From: an uncultured Collinsella sp. | GTDB lineage: Bacteria; Actinomycetota; Coriobacteriia; Coriobacteriales; Coriobacteriaceae | DNA length: 19,203 bases | Direction of reading: 5' to 3' | Assembly (NCBI GenBank): GCA_900540985.1 | Contig: UQIC01000039.1 | Span: forward strand, 1-19,203 | Shown here: positions 1 through 8,379 of the stretch, one piece after another | How the letters are laid out: every line of letters starts with the position of its first letter | How positions within the stretch are numbered: position 1 is the first letter of the stretch | Notes under the pieces: generated by a model | What the model was told of the DNA's origin: nothing | Databases searched by the model: none | What the model saw: only the letters and a program-made list of their open reading frames with translations | Program-made: the position numbers and the translations under genes

Positions 1-1
1 G

Positions 2-739
2 CGTAGCGCTGGGCTACAGGGGGGGCCGGGGGAGCCGCATCGGCTCGCCGTCGAGCGCACGGCCGAGGTGCTCGGCCGCGGCGGCCTGGCCTTGATCCCG
101 ACCGAGACCGTCTACGGTGTCGCCGTGGCAGTCAACGCCTTCTCGGACGCCATGCCCCAAGATACAAGCGAATTTCCATCGTGGCCGCGCGATCCGCAGG
201 CTGTCGTCAATGGCGCCGCGGTCCCTGCGCTCGGTACCGGCTACCGCCGCATCTTTACCCTCAAGCAGCGCAAGCTCACCCAAACGGTCGCCTGGCTGGT
301 TGATAATGCCGAAGCACTCGACCGCTATGGCGTGGATATCCCCGAAGAGGCTCGCGTACTCGCGCGACGATGCTGGCCGGGAGCCCTGACTATCGTGGTC
401 AAGGCGGCCCCCTGCGTGCCGACCTTTATGCGTGCCGCCGACGACACGGTGGCTCTTCGCGCGTCGGCCTCGCCTGTGGTCCAAGCGCTCATCCGCGCCT
501 GCGGCAGTCCCCTTGCCTGTACGAGCGCCAACACGCACGGCGCGCCCTCGCCGGCAAGCTTTGCCGCCGTCGAGGGTCGCATCCTGGAGGGGGTCGATGT
601 TGCCGTCGACGCCGGTGAGACCCCGTGTCGCGACGCCTCGACCATCGTGTCGTTCCAGCACGGCGGGCTCCAGATCATGCGCCAAGGCGCACTTCCCGCA
701 TCAGAGATCGAGCGGGTCCTGTCCGACCCGATGCAATAG
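2..739 (+). CDS. tsaC: Threonylcarbamoyl-AMP synthase (Sua5/YrdC/TsaC family), 5' end outside window
   Basis: Makes L-threonylcarbamoyladenylate from threonine, bicarbonate and ATP, the first step of the t6A37 modification of ANN-decoding tRNAs in the cytoplasm. Seen: the family signature IPTETVYGVA near the left end, a KQR motif further on, and a SANTHGAPSP segment matching the family SAN(xSG) motif. The frame is open to the first base of the window with no ATG, GTG or TTG before GTG 68. That GTG falls inside the conserved helix preceding IPTETVYG, so the true start is probably upstream and the gene is 5'-truncated by the window edge. Odd: about 35 extra residues sit between VAVAVNAF and RIFTLKQR, where family members usually run straight on. 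The stop lies 13 bases before glpK, suggesting co-transcription. Confidence 0.85.
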   Translation, partial: RSAGLQGGPGEPHRLAVERTAEVLGRGGLALIPTETVYGVAVAVNAFSDAMPQDTSEFPSWPRDPQAVVNGAAVPALGTGYRRIFTLKQRKLTQTVAWLVDNAEALDRYGVDIPEEARVLARRCWPGALTIVVKAAPCVPTFMRAADDTVALRASASPVVQALIRACGSPLACTSANTHGAPSPASFAAVEGRILEGVDVAVDAGETPCRDASTIVSFQHGGLQIMRQGALPASEIERVLSDPMQ

Positions 740-752
740 AAAGGTGTAAGCG

Positions 753-2294
753 ATGTCGTTGAATCTGGGCAGCCTGGGCATGGAAGATGCCTCGTTTGAC
801 TTTGGCGGTTCCTACATCATGGCGCTCGACTGCGGCACCACCTCGGTACTTGCGACCATCGTCGACGAGTACGGATGCATCGTCGCGCAGGCACGTCGTA
901 GCGTCAAAACCAGCTTCCCACGTCCCGGTTGGGTAGAGCAAGACCCCATGACGGTCCTTGCCAGCCAGATCGCCGTCATGATGGAAGTCCAGTTTAAGAG
1001 CGGTATCCACTCCGACCGCATTGCCGCCATCGGCATCTCCAACCAGCGCGAGACCACGGTGGTCTGGGACCGCGTGAGCGGTCAGCCCATCTATAACGCC
1101 ATCGTATGGCAGTGCCGCCGTACCGCGCCGGCAATCGACGCGTTGGTTGAACAGGGTTGCGAGGAGCTGGTGCGCTCCCGCACAGGACTCACGCTCGATC
1201 CGTATTTTTCGGCTTCCAAGGTGCAGTGGATCCTCGACAACGTCGACGGTGCGCGTGAGAGCGCGGCGGCGGGCGACCTCATGTTCGGCACCATCGACAC
1301 CTGGCTCATCTACAACCTCACCGGCAGTCAGGTCTTTGCCACCGACTACACCAATGCCAGCCGCACGGCACTCTTTAATATCCATACGCTCGATTGGGAC
1401 GACGACCTGCTGGCGCTCTTTGACGTTCCACGTTCCATGATGCCCGAGGTTCGTTGGAGCTCGGGCGACTACGGCCGCGTCGCGAGCGATATCATGACCA
1501 ACATGCCACCCATCATGGGCGTGGCGGGCGACCAGCAGGCGTCGCTGTTTGGCCACTGCTGCTTCCATCCCGGCCAGACCAAAAACACCTATGGCACGGG
1601 TTGCTTTATGCTCATGAACACCGGCGACGAGATCGTCGAATCCAAGAATGGCCTGGTCTCCACGATCGGTATCGCCGCGGACGGCAAGATCAGCTATGCA
1701 CTCGAGGGCTCCATCTTTGCTGCCGGTTCCACCATGAACTGGCTGCGCAACAACATGGGCATCATCTCGAGTGTGAGCGAGTCGGCACAACTCGCCGCTT
1801 CGATCAACGACAATGAGGGCTGCTACTTCGTCCCCGCCTTTGCGGGTCTGGGCGCTCCCTGGTGGGACCCGCATGCCCGCGGTATCGTGTGCGGTCTGAC
1901 CGGCGCCTCGAGCCGTGCGACCATCGTACGTGCCGCCTGCGAATCCATGGCATATCAGAGCTACGACGTGCTGCGCGCCATGGAGCAGGACGTGGGGCTT
2001 TCGATTGAGCGCCTGTCTGTCGATGGCGGTGCCTCGCGCAACGAGTTCATCATGCAATTCCAGGCTGACCTGCTGGATATCCCCGTGCTGCAATGCGAGA
2101 CGGTGGAGACCACGGCAATCGGTGCCGCGTACTTGGCGGGTCTTGCCGTCGGCTATTGGGAAGATCTGGAAGAGCTGGAGCAAAATGCCCAGATCGTTAG
2201 GACCTTCCTTCCCCACATGTCCGCCGAGCGCCGCGAGCAAAACCTTGTGGGCTGGCGTGATGCAGTCAGGCGCTCGCTCAGCACCTCACAGTAG
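753..2294 (+). CDS. glpK: Glycerol kinase
   Basis: Phosphorylates glycerol to sn-glycerol 3-phosphate with ATP in the cytoplasm (FGGY kinase family). Seen: phosphate-binding DCGTTS near residues 26-31, GISNQRET, WQCRRT, DYTNASRT near residue 197 (the Asp is the catalytic-base region), GVAGDQQ, NTYGTGCF and the C-terminal DGGASRNEFIMQ. The 513-residue length is slightly above the usual ~500 because about 20 residues precede the core. ATG 753 is chosen because AGAAAGGTG at 738-746 is well spaced; ATG 780 or 819 are possible but lack a clear ribosome site. No glycerol facilitator or glycerol-3-phosphate dehydrogenase is adjacent. The stretch between SSGDYG and GVAGDQQ has no His, whereas several Firmicutes enzymes carry their HPr-phosphorylated His there, so PTS control by that route looks unlikely (inference). 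Confidence 0.96.
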   Translation: MSLNLGSLGMEDASFDFGGSYIMALDCGTTSVLATIVDEYGCIVAQARRSVKTSFPRPGWVEQDPMTVLASQIAVMMEVQFKSGIHSDRIAAIGISNQRETTVVWDRVSGQPIYNAIVWQCRRTAPAIDALVEQGCEELVRSRTGLTLDPYFSASKVQWILDNVDGARESAAAGDLMFGTIDTWLIYNLTGSQVFATDYTNASRTALFNIHTLDWDDDLLALFDVPRSMMPEVRWSSGDYGRVASDIMTNMPPIMGVAGDQQASLFGHCCFHPGQTKNTYGTGCFMLMNTGDEIVESKNGLVSTIGIAADGKISYALEGSIFAAGSTMNWLRNNMGIISSVSESAQLAASINDNEGCYFVPAFAGLGAPWWDPHARGIVCGLTGASSRATIVRAACESMAYQSYDVLRAMEQDVGLSIERLSVDGGASRNEFIMQFQADLLDIPVLQCETVETTAIGAAYLAGLAVGYWEDLEELEQNAQIVRTFLPHMSAERREQNLVGWRDAVRRSLSTSQ

Positions 2295-2417
2295 GGCTGC
2301 GATGGGCTGCTCGATACAACAAACCGTTTAACTTATGCACGGCGCGCGGCAACAACATCGCCATGCGCCTTGTCAGCAAGGCCATCTTCCGGCCGCAACG
2401 AAAGGGGCAATCAACCC
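2295..2417 (+). other. glpK-upp intergenic leader with weak stem-loop
   Basis: 123 bases without a gene. GGCGC at 2341-2345 can pair with GCGCC at 2365-2369, with an inner GGC/GCC pairing, giving a small stem-loop with no U-tract. AAAGGGGC at 2401-2408 is the ribosome site for upp. No promoter with good -35 and -10 boxes was found, so upp may be read from glpK or from a non-consensus promoter. Confidence 0.35.
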
Positions 2418-3065
2418 ATGACCGTCACCTACGATACGTCCCGTGTGACCCTTGTCGATCACCCGCTCGTCCAGCATAAGCTGTCAATTCTGCGCGACAA
2501 AAACACCGGCACCAACCAGTTCCGCCAGCTCGTGCGCGAACTCGCACTTTTTGACGGCTACGAGGCCATGCGCGACCTGCCCATGGAAGACGTCGAAGTC
2601 GAGACCCCCATCACCACCGCAACGTTTAAGCAGCTCGCCGGCAAAAAGCTCGCCATCGTTCCCATTCTGCGTGCGGGCCTTGGCATGGTCGATGGCATCC
2701 TCGACTTGGTACCCTCCGCTCGCGTGGGCCACATCGGTATGGAGCGCGACGAGGTTACCCACGAGCCGCATGAGTATTACTGCAAGATGCCCAAGGATAT
2801 CGACCAGCGCATCTGCCTGGTCGTCGACCCCATGCTCGCCACGGGCGGTTCGGCCGAGATGGCCATCAGCTACCTGCGCGAGCGCGGTGTCAAGGACATC
2901 CGCATGCTGTGCATCGTCGCGGCCCCCGAGGGCCTCAAGTCGCTGACTGAGAAGGACCCCGATGTGCATATCTATGCCTGCGCCATCGACGACCATCTCA
3001 ACGAAGCTGCCTACATCGTTCCCGGCCTGGGCGACGCCGGCGACCGCATCTACGGCACGCTGTAA
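2418..3065 (+). CDS. upp: Uracil phosphoribosyltransferase
   Basis: Pyrimidine salvage: converts uracil and PRPP to UMP and pyrophosphate in the cytoplasm. Seen: HPLVQHKLSILRDKNT at the N-terminus, IVPILRAGLGMVDG, the PRPP loop in DPMLATGGSA, and the C-terminal uracil-binding GLGDAGDRIYGT, all in family order. The 215 residues compare with a usual ~209. ATG 2418 is chosen because AAAGGGGC at 2401-2408 precedes it and the family N-terminus starts there; an in-frame TTG at 2370 would add 16 unrelated residues. In Bacillus, upp also lies directly upstream of the atp operon, so the order here is conserved synteny. Confidence 0.97.
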   Translation: MTVTYDTSRVTLVDHPLVQHKLSILRDKNTGTNQFRQLVRELALFDGYEAMRDLPMEDVEVETPITTATFKQLAGKKLAIVPILRAGLGMVDGILDLVPSARVGHIGMERDEVTHEPHEYYCKMPKDIDQRICLVVDPMLATGGSAEMAISYLRERGVKDIRMLCIVAAPEGLKSLTEKDPDVHIYACAIDDHLNEAAYIVPGLGDAGDRIYGTL

Positions 3066-3107
3066 TCTCTGGGCCATACCGGCTAACGTCGAAAATACGA
3101 AGAAATG

Positions 3108-3142
3108 GTGCGCGCGGGCGAGCAAAAGACGACCGCGCGCAC
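3108..3142 (+). terminator. GC-rich hairpin after upp, possible terminator
   Basis: Perfect 10-base inverted repeat GTGCGCGCGG (3108-3117) / CCGCGCGCAC (3133-3142) with a 15-base loop, 43 bases after the upp stop. It is followed by TCCTGTT rather than a real U-run, so intrinsic termination would be weak. It separates upp from the ATP synthase promoter. Confidence 0.45.
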
Positions 3143-3257
3143 TCCTGTTAACGGACGTTTTGCCCTGCAGGGTTCGAGAAAAACGTATTACCGTACCTGC
3201 GGCATAAAGAAGGTCTTAAGAAAACGAACAGGTGCGTATTAACCGATGCTTTTTCGG

Positions 3258-3285
3258 TTGTACTTTAGCGATTGGCTCGTACAAT
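3258..3285 (+). promoter_or_regulatory. Putative sigma70-type promoter of the ATP synthase operon
   Basis: -10 TACAAT at 3280-3285 (5 of 6 consensus) with -35 TTGTAC at 3258-3263 (3 of 6), 16-base spacer. A 6-bp inverted repeat AACCGA (3241-3246) / TCGGTT (3254-3259) overlaps the upstream edge of the -35. The 3143-3257 stretch before it is AT-rich for this genome and holds no gene. The promoter position also argues that the first operon gene starts at 3347 and not at the in-frame TTG 3272, which would lie upstream of the -10. Confidence 0.5.
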
Positions 3286-3346
3286 AGTCACCAATGTTTG
3301 GCGGGAACTGTCCTGTGAGGCGATAAAAAAGAAAGTGAGGACGCCA

Positions 3347-3658
3347 GTGTTTCAGATAGCCGATCTGCTCGCTATCGTTGCAGGTGCCATCGCGGGCGCG
3401 ATTGCCTTCCTTCCCTTTGTCTTTACGCTCAAGCCGGTTCTTGACGATAAGCAGAATGCGGACATGCTCAAGGGTATGGTGAGTCTCGCGGTCTCGGCAA
3501 TCGCGTTGCTTGTCTTTACCTTGGTTGTGTTTGTATTGTTCGGAGAGGCATTTCGCATGTTCCTCCTGGGCGAGGCGATCGGCTTCGTGGCCTTTATGGC
3601 CGCCTGCGCGGTTCGCGTCGCCAAGGCGCTGCGAGATCCTCATGAGGTCGAAAGGTAA
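3347..3658 (+). CDS. Small membrane protein at the AtpI position (AtpI-like)
   Basis: 103-residue hydrophobic protein directly upstream of atpB. By eye there are three membrane segments: about residues 6-30 (rich in Ala, Gly, Ile), 45-68 and 70-92, followed by a charged tail ending DPHEVER. Position and topology fit AtpI/UncI, a non-essential assembly factor or chaperone for the c-ring, but no diagnostic motif is visible and AtpI usually has four segments. GTG 3347 is chosen because GTGAGG at 3335-3340 lies six bases before it and upstream codons overlap the promoter. Its stop is 3 bases before the atpB start, so the two are almost certainly translated from one mRNA. Confidence 0.6.
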   Translation: MFQIADLLAIVAGAIAGAIAFLPFVFTLKPVLDDKQNADMLKGMVSLAVSAIALLVFTLVVFVLFGEAFRMFLLGEAIGFVAFMAACAVRVAKALRDPHEVER

Positions 3659-3661
3659 GTC

Positions 3662-4465
3662 GTGGAAATTTTTGAAAAGCTGCCTGATGAGATTAATCAT
3701 CTGGTCAGCGAGTTCAGCTCCACCCCTGTCGTGGGCGATCTGAGCTGCGGCATCACGCAGTACTCGTTTTGGCTGATCGTCTCCACGATCGTGCTCCTGA
3801 TCGTCCTGGCCGTGTTCAAGAAGAAGCAGACCCTGGTTCCCAAGGGCTTCTTCGTCAACGGTTTCGAGTACATCATCGAGTACGTCGAGAACGATATCGG
3901 CAAGGGTGTCGTGGGTGAGAACTGGAAGAAGCACTTCCCGTTCCTGTGCTCGCTTTTCCTGTTCATCCTGATCAATAACATGATCGGCCTGATCCCGGGA
4001 ATGAAGCCCGGCACCGGCGCAATCGGCTCCACCGCCGCACTCGCCATTTTCGCCTTCGTGTACTTCATCTACTACGGATGCAAGGCTCACGGCGTGATCG
4101 GCTACATCAAGAGCCTCGCCCCGCAGGGCGTGAGCTTCCCGATGAACGTGCTCGTGTGGGTCGTCGAGCTTTTCTCGACCTTCCTGCGCCTCATCACGCT
4201 TGCCGTCCGTCTGTTCTGCAACATGTTCGCAGGACACGTGGTCATGGGCTCGTTCGCCATCATGGCGAGCATGTTCATGCAGCCGCTGCTTCAGCAGGTT
4301 TCCGCGGCCCACGCCGTCGGCGCCCTGCCTTCGCTGGCCTGGCTTGCCATCCTCATCCTGATCTATGCGATCGAGCTTGTGGTCGGCGCCATCCAGGCTT
4401 ACGTCTTCACGGTCCTTACCGCCGTGTATGTCTCCGAGGCAGAGGAGGTCGCGGAGGAGGAGTAG
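3662..4465 (+). CDS. atpB: F0 ATP synthase subunit a
   Basis: Membrane stator subunit forming the proton half-channels against the c-ring. Seen: multiple hydrophobic helices; FLFILINNMIGLIPG in the middle; the essential Arg in ITLAVRLFCNMFAGH at residue 183; and the last helices IELVVGAIQAYVFTVLTAVYV. The 267-residue length fits the family. GTG start with AAAGGTAAG at 3651-3659; that ribosome site overlaps the stop of the preceding small gene. The C-terminus is unusually acidic (EAEEVAEEE). A 124-base gap separates it from atpE, the largest in the operon. Confidence 0.97.
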   Translation: MEIFEKLPDEINHLVSEFSSTPVVGDLSCGITQYSFWLIVSTIVLLIVLAVFKKKQTLVPKGFFVNGFEYIIEYVENDIGKGVVGENWKKHFPFLCSLFLFILINNMIGLIPGMKPGTGAIGSTAALAIFAFVYFIYYGCKAHGVIGYIKSLAPQGVSFPMNVLVWVVELFSTFLRLITLAVRLFCNMFAGHVVMGSFAIMASMFMQPLLQQVSAAHAVGALPSLAWLAILILIYAIELVVGAIQAYVFTVLTAVYVSEAEEVAEEE

Positions 4466-4589
4466 TCTTCCGTTCGTGCCTTAAAGGTAAGGCAATTCGT
4501 TAAACCGCCGGTGCCCGTACCCATGGAGCCCGGCAGTTATAAAAAGGTTATCCTGCGTGAAATAAGACACGCACGACAAAGGAGGAATC
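4466..4589 (+). promoter_or_regulatory. atpB-atpE intercistronic region with stem-loop and strong ribosome site
   Basis: Stem-loop TGCCTTA (4477-4483) / TAAGGCA (4488-4494), 7 bp with an AAGG loop, then GCCGG (4507-4511) / CCGGC (4530-4534), then an A/T-rich stretch and a near-perfect AAAGGAGGA at 4578-4585, four bases before the GTG. Subunit c is needed in many copies per complex, and in E. coli the atpE leader is a translational enhancer. A similar role for this leader is inference. Confidence 0.5.
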
Positions 4590-4784
4590 GTGGGAGTTAT
4601 CGGTTACGGTCTCGGTGTTATCGGCGCTGGTCTTGCTATCGGCCTGTCTGCTCTGGGTGCTACGGGTGCTATGGCCCGTCAGCCTGAGGTCCAGGGCCGC
4701 GTGTTCACCGTCTTCATCATGGGCTCCGCTTTCGGCGAGGCTCTGGCTCTGATCGGCTTCGTTGTCGCGCTGATCGTTAAATAG
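4590..4784 (+). CDS. atpE: F0 ATP synthase subunit c
   Basis: Proteolipid that forms the rotating c-ring. Seen: two hydrophobic helices joined by the polar loop ARQPE (residues 29-33), with the ion-carrying carboxylate Glu50 in the second helix (FGEALALIGF). The residue after Glu50 is Ala, and the first-helix position where Na+ enzymes such as Ilyobacter have Gln is Ile here, so proton coupling is predicted. At 64 residues it is shorter than the common 70-85; the helices start right at the N-terminus and end at Lys64. The start is firm: GTG 4590 has a near-ideal ribosome site, and no start codon exists between it and an in-frame stop at 4563. Confidence 0.95.
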   Translation: MGVIGYGLGVIGAGLAIGLSALGATGAMARQPEVQGRVFTVFIMGSAFGEALALIGFVVALIVK

Positions 4785-4799
4785 CACGGAGCGTCAAGT

Positions 4800-5402
4800 A
4801 TGAATCTTTCATCCCAGAAGAGCGCGATCGCACTCTCCGCGTCCGCGGCCGCGCTGCTCATGCCGGTTTCCGCGTTCGCCGAGGACGGCGCCGCCGGTGC
4901 GGACATCCTCATCCCTAAGATGGCGGAGTTCATCCCGGCGCTTATCGCCTTCCTGATTATCTGGATCGTGCTGGCCAAGGTCGCCCTGCCGGGCATCATG
5001 AAAACCATGGAGGAGCGCGGCAAGAAGATCGAGGAGAGCCTCGACGAGGCCGAGAAGACCAAGCAGGAGGCTATCGCCAAGCGCGCTGAGTCCGACTCGA
5101 TCGTCACCGACGCCCGTCGTCAGGCTGCCGACATCGTTCTCGAGGCCCGTAAGGACGCCGAGTCCGAGCGTGCCCGTATCATCGAGGCTGCTCACAAGGA
5201 GGCCGAGGAGATCATCGCCAAGGCCCATACGACCGTCGAGGACGAGCGCAAGTCCATCTACGCCGGTGCCGCGAGCTCCATCGCCGACCTGTCCGTTGCC
5301 GTCGCCACCAAGATCGTGGGCGAGGCACTCGAGGACGATGCCGAGCAGAAGAAGCTCATCGAGCGCTACATCCAGGAAGCAGGTAGCCTGAATGCCGACT
5401 AG
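4800..5402 (+). CDS. atpF: F0 ATP synthase subunit b with N-terminal signal-like extension
   Basis: Peripheral-stalk subunit anchoring F1 to the membrane. Seen: a membrane helix at about residues 44-60 (IPALIAFLIIWIVLAKVALP), then a long charged Ala/Glu/Lys/Arg coiled coil to about residue 150. Unusually, residues 1-27 look like a cleavable signal peptide: Lys7, a hydrophobic Ala/Leu core and VSAFA before GluAsp. Total length is 200, against about 155-170 for plain b. ATG 4800 follows ACGGAG at 4786-4791. Its 3' end overlaps atpH by 11 bases, so the two are translationally coupled. Confidence 0.95.
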   Translation: MNLSSQKSAIALSASAAALLMPVSAFAEDGAAGADILIPKMAEFIPALIAFLIIWIVLAKVALPGIMKTMEERGKKIEESLDEAEKTKQEAIAKRAESDSIVTDARRQAADIVLEARKDAESERARIIEAAHKEAEEIIAKAHTTVEDERKSIYAGAASSIADLSVAVATKIVGEALEDDAEQKKLIERYIQEAGSLNAD

Positions 5403-5868
5403 CCGCTATCAGGACAAGGTGCTCGAGACCTACGCGCGTTCCCTTTTGGAAGCCGCCAAGGCCGAGAACCATGTGTTCGAGGACCTCGAGATGGTCGAGC
5501 GCTTGGCTTCTGCCAGCCCCGAGATCATCGCCGTGCTCGACACCATGTCCAAGCGCGACCAGCTCGACCTTCTTCCCAAGGTGGCAGCTGCCTTTAAGTA
5601 TGTTGCCGAGGAAGACGAGGATGTAGTGGGCGTGACCGTCACCACGGCGATCCCGCTCGACGACGAGCTGCGTCAAACCATCACTAAGAAATGCGAGCAG
5701 GACTTCGGCCGCAAGGTATTCCTTATCGAGCAGGTCGACCCGTCTATCGTGGGCGGCCTGGTGCTCGAGGCCCGCGGCGAGCGTCGTGACATTTCCGTCA
5801 AGACGCAGCTGCGCATCGCGCAGGAGACCCTCGCAAACTCTGCTAATTCGTACGGAGGTGAAGCCTAA
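5392..5868 (+). CDS. atpH: F1 ATP synthase subunit delta
   Basis: Links the peripheral stalk to the top of the alpha3beta3 head. Seen: N-terminal YARSLLEAAKAE (family pattern YAxALxxxA), and the conserved C-terminal segment VDPSIVGGLVLEARGERRDISVKTQL. The 158 residues are a little under the usual ~178. ATG 5392 lies inside the end of atpF (11-base overlap); its stop TAA shares one base with the atpA ATG (TAATG). Function is clear from the C-terminal motif and position. Confidence 0.94.
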   Translation: MPTSRYQDKVLETYARSLLEAAKAENHVFEDLEMVERLASASPEIIAVLDTMSKRDQLDLLPKVAAAFKYVAEEDEDVVGVTVTTAIPLDDELRQTITKKCEQDFGRKVFLIEQVDPSIVGGLVLEARGERRDISVKTQLRIAQETLANSANSYGGEA

Positions 5869-7466
5869 TGTCCGAAACCCTCAATGCCCAGGATATCGCC
5901 AAGAAACTGCAGGAGCAGCTCACGAGCCTCTCCGCGACGGTCGATACGCATGAGGTTTCAACGGTCGACGAGGTAGGCGACGGCATCGCGCGCGTCTCCG
6001 GCCTCAAGAGCGCCATGGCAGGCGAGCTTCTGGAGTTCAAGAGCTCCGATACCGGTGAGACCGTCTTCGGCCTTGCCCAGAACCTTGACCGTGACGAGGT
6101 CGGCGCCGTTCTGTTTGGTGCCGTCGACTCCATCAAGGAAGGCGACGAGTGCCGCACCACTGGCCGCATTATGGATATCCCCGTGAGCCGTGCCATGCTC
6201 GGCCGCGTCGTCAATCCGCTCGGCCAGCCCATCGACGGCCTGGGCGACATCGTCGCCACGCACCGTCGCCCCATCGAGTTCAAGGCTCCCGGCGTCATCG
6301 ATCGTACCCCGGTGTGCGAGCCGGTTCAGACCGGTCTGCTCGCTATCGACTCCATGGTGCCTATTGGCCGCGGTCAGCGTGAGCTCATCATCGGTGACCG
6401 TAAGACCGGTAAGACCGCCATCGCCATCGACGCTATCCTCAACCAGCGCGGCAAGGGCATGGTCTGCATCTATGTCGCCATCGGCCAGAAGGCCTCCACG
6501 GTTGCCAACATCCGCGAGACCCTCGCTCAGCACGGTGCGCTCGACTACACCATCATCGTTTCGGCCACCGCTGCCGATTCCGCCCCTATGCAGTACATCG
6601 CGCCTATGGCCGGTGCCGCTATTGGCGAGTTCTTTATGTACAACGGCGAGGACGGCAAGCCCGCCAGCGAGACCAACCCCGGCGGCCACGTGCTCGTCAT
6701 CTACGATGACCTGTCCAAGCAGGCTGTGGCCTACCGTCAGATGTCGCTGACGCTGCATCGTCCGCCCGGACGCGAGGCCTATCCTGGCGACATCTTCTAC
6801 CTGCACTCTCGTCTGCTCGAGCGTGCCGTCAAGATGTCCAAGAAGAACGGTTACGGCTCCATGACGGCACTGCCGATCATCGAGACCCAGGACGGCGACG
6901 TCTCGGCCTACATTCCGACCAACGTCATTTCCATTACCGATGGTCAGATCTACCTGCAGTCCGAGCTCTTCTTCCAGGGTCAGCGCCCGGCAGTCGACGT
7001 GGGTATCTCCGTGTCCCGCGTCGGTGGCGATGCGCAGACCAAGGCCATGAAGCAGGTCGCCGGCAACCTCCGTCTGGACCTCGCTTCCTATCAGGAGCTC
7101 GCTGGCTTTACGCAGTTCGGCTCCGACCTCGACGAGGCTACTCAGAAGCAGCTGACCCACGGTGCTCGCATGACCGAGCTCCTGAAGCAGCCGCGTTACA
7201 AGCCGTTTGAGGTTGGCGAGCAGATCGTTACGCTGTTCGCTGGCAACGAGGGCTTCCTGGATGACCTGGAGATCGCCGACGTGCTGCCTTTCCGTGCCGA
7301 GCTCATCGAGTACATGGACAATGGCTTTGGTTCGCTGCTCGACAAGGTTCGCGCCAAGAAGATCGATGATGACACCAAGGCTGAGCTCTTGCGCGTCATC
7401 GGCGACTTCAAGCAGCAGTTCATGGCCAAGCACCATTCGGATGTTTCTGGATCAGAGGAGAACTAA
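5868..7466 (+). CDS. atpA: F1 ATP synthase subunit alpha
   Basis: Non-catalytic nucleotide-binding head subunit. Seen: the P-loop GDRKTGKT near residues 176-183 (the usual motif is GDRQTGKT), VYVAIGQKASTVA, YDDLSKQAVAYRQMSL, RPPGREAYPGDIFYLHSRLLER, and the arginine-finger region SVSRVGGDAQTKAMK. The 532 residues are slightly above the usual ~505, with a charged C-terminal tail. ATG 5868 overlaps the atpH stop by one base and follows GGAGGTG at 5853-5859. Lys for Gln in the P-loop is a mild deviation and should not affect nucleotide binding. Confidence 0.98.
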   Translation: MSETLNAQDIAKKLQEQLTSLSATVDTHEVSTVDEVGDGIARVSGLKSAMAGELLEFKSSDTGETVFGLAQNLDRDEVGAVLFGAVDSIKEGDECRTTGRIMDIPVSRAMLGRVVNPLGQPIDGLGDIVATHRRPIEFKAPGVIDRTPVCEPVQTGLLAIDSMVPIGRGQRELIIGDRKTGKTAIAIDAILNQRGKGMVCIYVAIGQKASTVANIRETLAQHGALDYTIIVSATAADSAPMQYIAPMAGAAIGEFFMYNGEDGKPASETNPGGHVLVIYDDLSKQAVAYRQMSLTLHRPPGREAYPGDIFYLHSRLLERAVKMSKKNGYGSMTALPIIETQDGDVSAYIPTNVISITDGQIYLQSELFFQGQRPAVDVGISVSRVGGDAQTKAMKQVAGNLRLDLASYQELAGFTQFGSDLDEATQKQLTHGARMTELLKQPRYKPFEVGEQIVTLFAGNEGFLDDLEIADVLPFRAELIEYMDNGFGSLLDKVRAKKIDDDTKAELLRVIGDFKQQFMAKHHSDVSGSEEN

Positions 7467-7471
7467 GCCCC

Positions 7472-8379
7472 ATGGCCAACCTTCGCGACATTAAGAAGCG
7501 AATCTCCTCGGTTACCACGACCAAGCAGATCACGCGCACGATGGAGATGGTCTCTACGGCCAAGATTCGTCGTGCCCTCGATCGCTCCAAGCAGGCCGAG
7601 CCCTATAAGGAGGCGCTGACCGACGTCATGTTGACGGTCGCCGGCGACGCCTCCTGTTCGGGCACCGATCCCATGCTGCAGAAGCATGAGAGCGTCAAGC
7701 ATGGCCTGATTGTCGTTATTGCCTCGGACCGCGGCCTTGCCGGCGGTTTCAATACGACGGTGGAGCGCACGGCCGAAAAGCTCGCCGCTTCTTGGGCGAA
7801 CGACGGCATCGAATGCGAGATCATCACGTGCGGGCGTAAGCCGGCCACGTATTTCCGTGACCGCGCAAACGTTGTCATGCACTTTGAGGGCAACTCCTCT
7901 GAGCCCGATTTCAATCAGGCCCGCATGATCTCCTCTCATATCTGCGATGCGTATCGTGCCGGTGAGCTTGACCGTGTCGAGCTTGTCTACCACCACGCCA
8001 AGAACCGCGTGGATCAGGAGCTTCGCGTCGAGCATCTGTTGCCGCTCGACCCCGAGATGATCGCTATGGCCCACGGTCCGCGTAAGAACGAGACCGACGC
8101 CCCTAAGCGCATCTCGTCCACGTTCGAGTTCGTGCCCTCTCCCGAGCATGTTCTCGGCAAGCTTGTGCCGTCTTATATCCTGACGGTCATCTACCAGGCC
8201 CTGATCGATTCGGCGGCTGCCGAGCAGGGTGCACGCCGCAAGGCCATGCACTCCGCGACGGAAAACGCCACCGCGATCATCTCGACCCTTACCCGCACGT
8301 ATAGTCGCGTGCGCCAGGCTTCGATCACGACCGAGATTAACGAGATCGTCGGCGGAGCCTCAGCATTGGAGGAACAGTA

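Noticed and set aside
675..2240. Long open frame (521 codons) on minus across glpK
   Set aside because: Antisense shadow of a clear glycerol kinase; no family motifs. High-GC third positions leave the opposite strand open.
3272..3346. TTG 3272 as start of the AtpI-like gene
   Set aside because: It would place the start before the -10 box TACAAT (3280-3285), and the extra residues are not hydrophobic or conserved-looking. GTG 3347 has a ribosome site.
3239..4312. 357-codon open frame on minus across the AtpI-like gene and atpB
   Set aside because: Very rich in Asp, Glu and His as expected from the complement of membrane-protein codons; a shadow.
4590..4784. Na+-coupled c subunit
   Set aside because: The Gln of the first helix and the Ser after Glu found in Na+ types are Ile and Ala here.
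5958..7436. 492-codon open frame on minus across atpA
   Set aside because: Shadow of atpA with the same low-information composition and no motif.
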